64,000 nt of DNA from Synanceia verrucosa (Eukaryota; Chordata; Actinopteri; Perciformes; Synanceiidae): positions 12,185,335 through 12,249,334 of the forward strand of contig CM056562.1 of the NCBI GenBank assembly GCA_029721515.1, written 5' to 3'. The notes under the pieces are model-generated. The model saw nothing but the letters and a program-made list of their open reading frames with translations, did no database searches and was not told the DNA's origin. Of this stretch, positions 63,789 to 64,000 are shown piece by piece; position 1 is the first letter of the stretch, and the number at the start of each line of letters is the position of its first letter. A program made the position numbers and the translations under genes.

Positions 63789-64000
63789 CTCTTTCACAGG
63801 AGCGTCCCAGGTATCCAGTCCCAGAGCAGTCACACACATAGCGGTTCCAGCCCTCTCTACAGACCCCATTGTTTTGGCAGGGGTTGCTCAAACACTGTTT
63901 GGGAGGCTCCTTAGAGCAGGAGGGTTTCACCCCTGCAGCCTTCTGGACCTCAGCAAGGCGCCGGACATCCTTACTCTGTCCGTCAATGAATAGATCCCGG
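63789..64000 (-). CDS. nrxn1: nrxn1 exon: end of LNS3 and EGF-like domain 2 (partial)
   Basis: Coding exon of alpha-neurexin, a presynaptic type I membrane adhesion receptor. It is open through the right edge, so its acceptor is outside the window. The first complete codon starts at 63999; one leading base, 70 codons and one trailing base follow. The reading begins RDLFIDGQSKDVRRLAEVQK (end of LNS3), then GVKPSC, then a six-cysteine EGF module with the spacing C-x4-C-x5-C-x9-C-x-C-x10-C, ending CDCSGTGYLGRSCER. Segments of the EGF match my memory of NRXN1 (YVCDCSGTGYLGRSCER) and NRXN2 (CLSNPCQNNGVCREGWNR). The donor is AGAG|GTAGGA at 63789/63788, phase 1, which joins in frame to the next exon to give CEREATVLSYDG. 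Assignment to neurexin is very secure; paralogue 1 rests on the exons downstream. Confidence 0.96.

Overview
The window is a piece of a vertebrate, almost certainly teleost, nuclear genome. It holds about two fifths of one neurexin gene, transcribed right to left on the minus strand. Ten separate coding blocks with GT-AG borders and matching codon phases can be placed by eye. They run from the end of the third LNS (laminin G-like) domain and the second EGF-like domain at the right edge, through LNS4, LNS5 and EGF3, to the first part of LNS6 near 7.7 kb. Residue choices in LNS4 and LNS5 match neurexin-1 best, so I call it nrxn1. Which of the two fish copies (nrxn1a or nrxn1b) it is cannot be told from the window.

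Layout from high to low coordinates, which is the direction of transcription: LNS3 end plus EGF2 (63.8-64.0 kb, running off the edge); LNS4 first part (57.0-57.2 kb); a 27-base cassette microexon at splice site 3 (54.66-54.68 kb); rest of LNS4 and LNS5 (49.83-46.56 kb, four exons); EGF3 (42.8-42.9 kb); a 35-kb intron that contains the first exon and candidate promoter of the short beta isoform (24.1-25.4 kb); and the exon shared by alpha and beta that opens LNS6 (7.6-7.8 kb). The remaining LNS6 exons, splice site 4, the stalk, the transmembrane segment and the tail lie beyond position 1.

The two products work at the same place. Alpha-neurexin, made from an upstream promoter outside the window, and beta-neurexin, made from the internal promoter near 25 kb, are presynaptic adhesion receptors. 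Both use LNS6 to bind neuroligins and other partners. Beta swaps LNS1-5 and EGF1-3 for a short leader and a histidine-rich segment, spliced to the same phase-1 acceptor.

Everything else is intron. It carries dinucleotide arrays, a fish-type L2/SINE tail, a foldback MITE, a TTAA-bordered inverted-repeat element, a telomere-like dispersed repeat and a few diverged repeat copies. I found no convincing nested protein gene, tRNA, rRNA or CRISPR array. I found no new biological system. The most useful observations are the regulatory layout of the internal beta promoter, the splice-site 3 microexon and weak donors around it, a possible tandem acceptor, and one odd substitution in LNS5.
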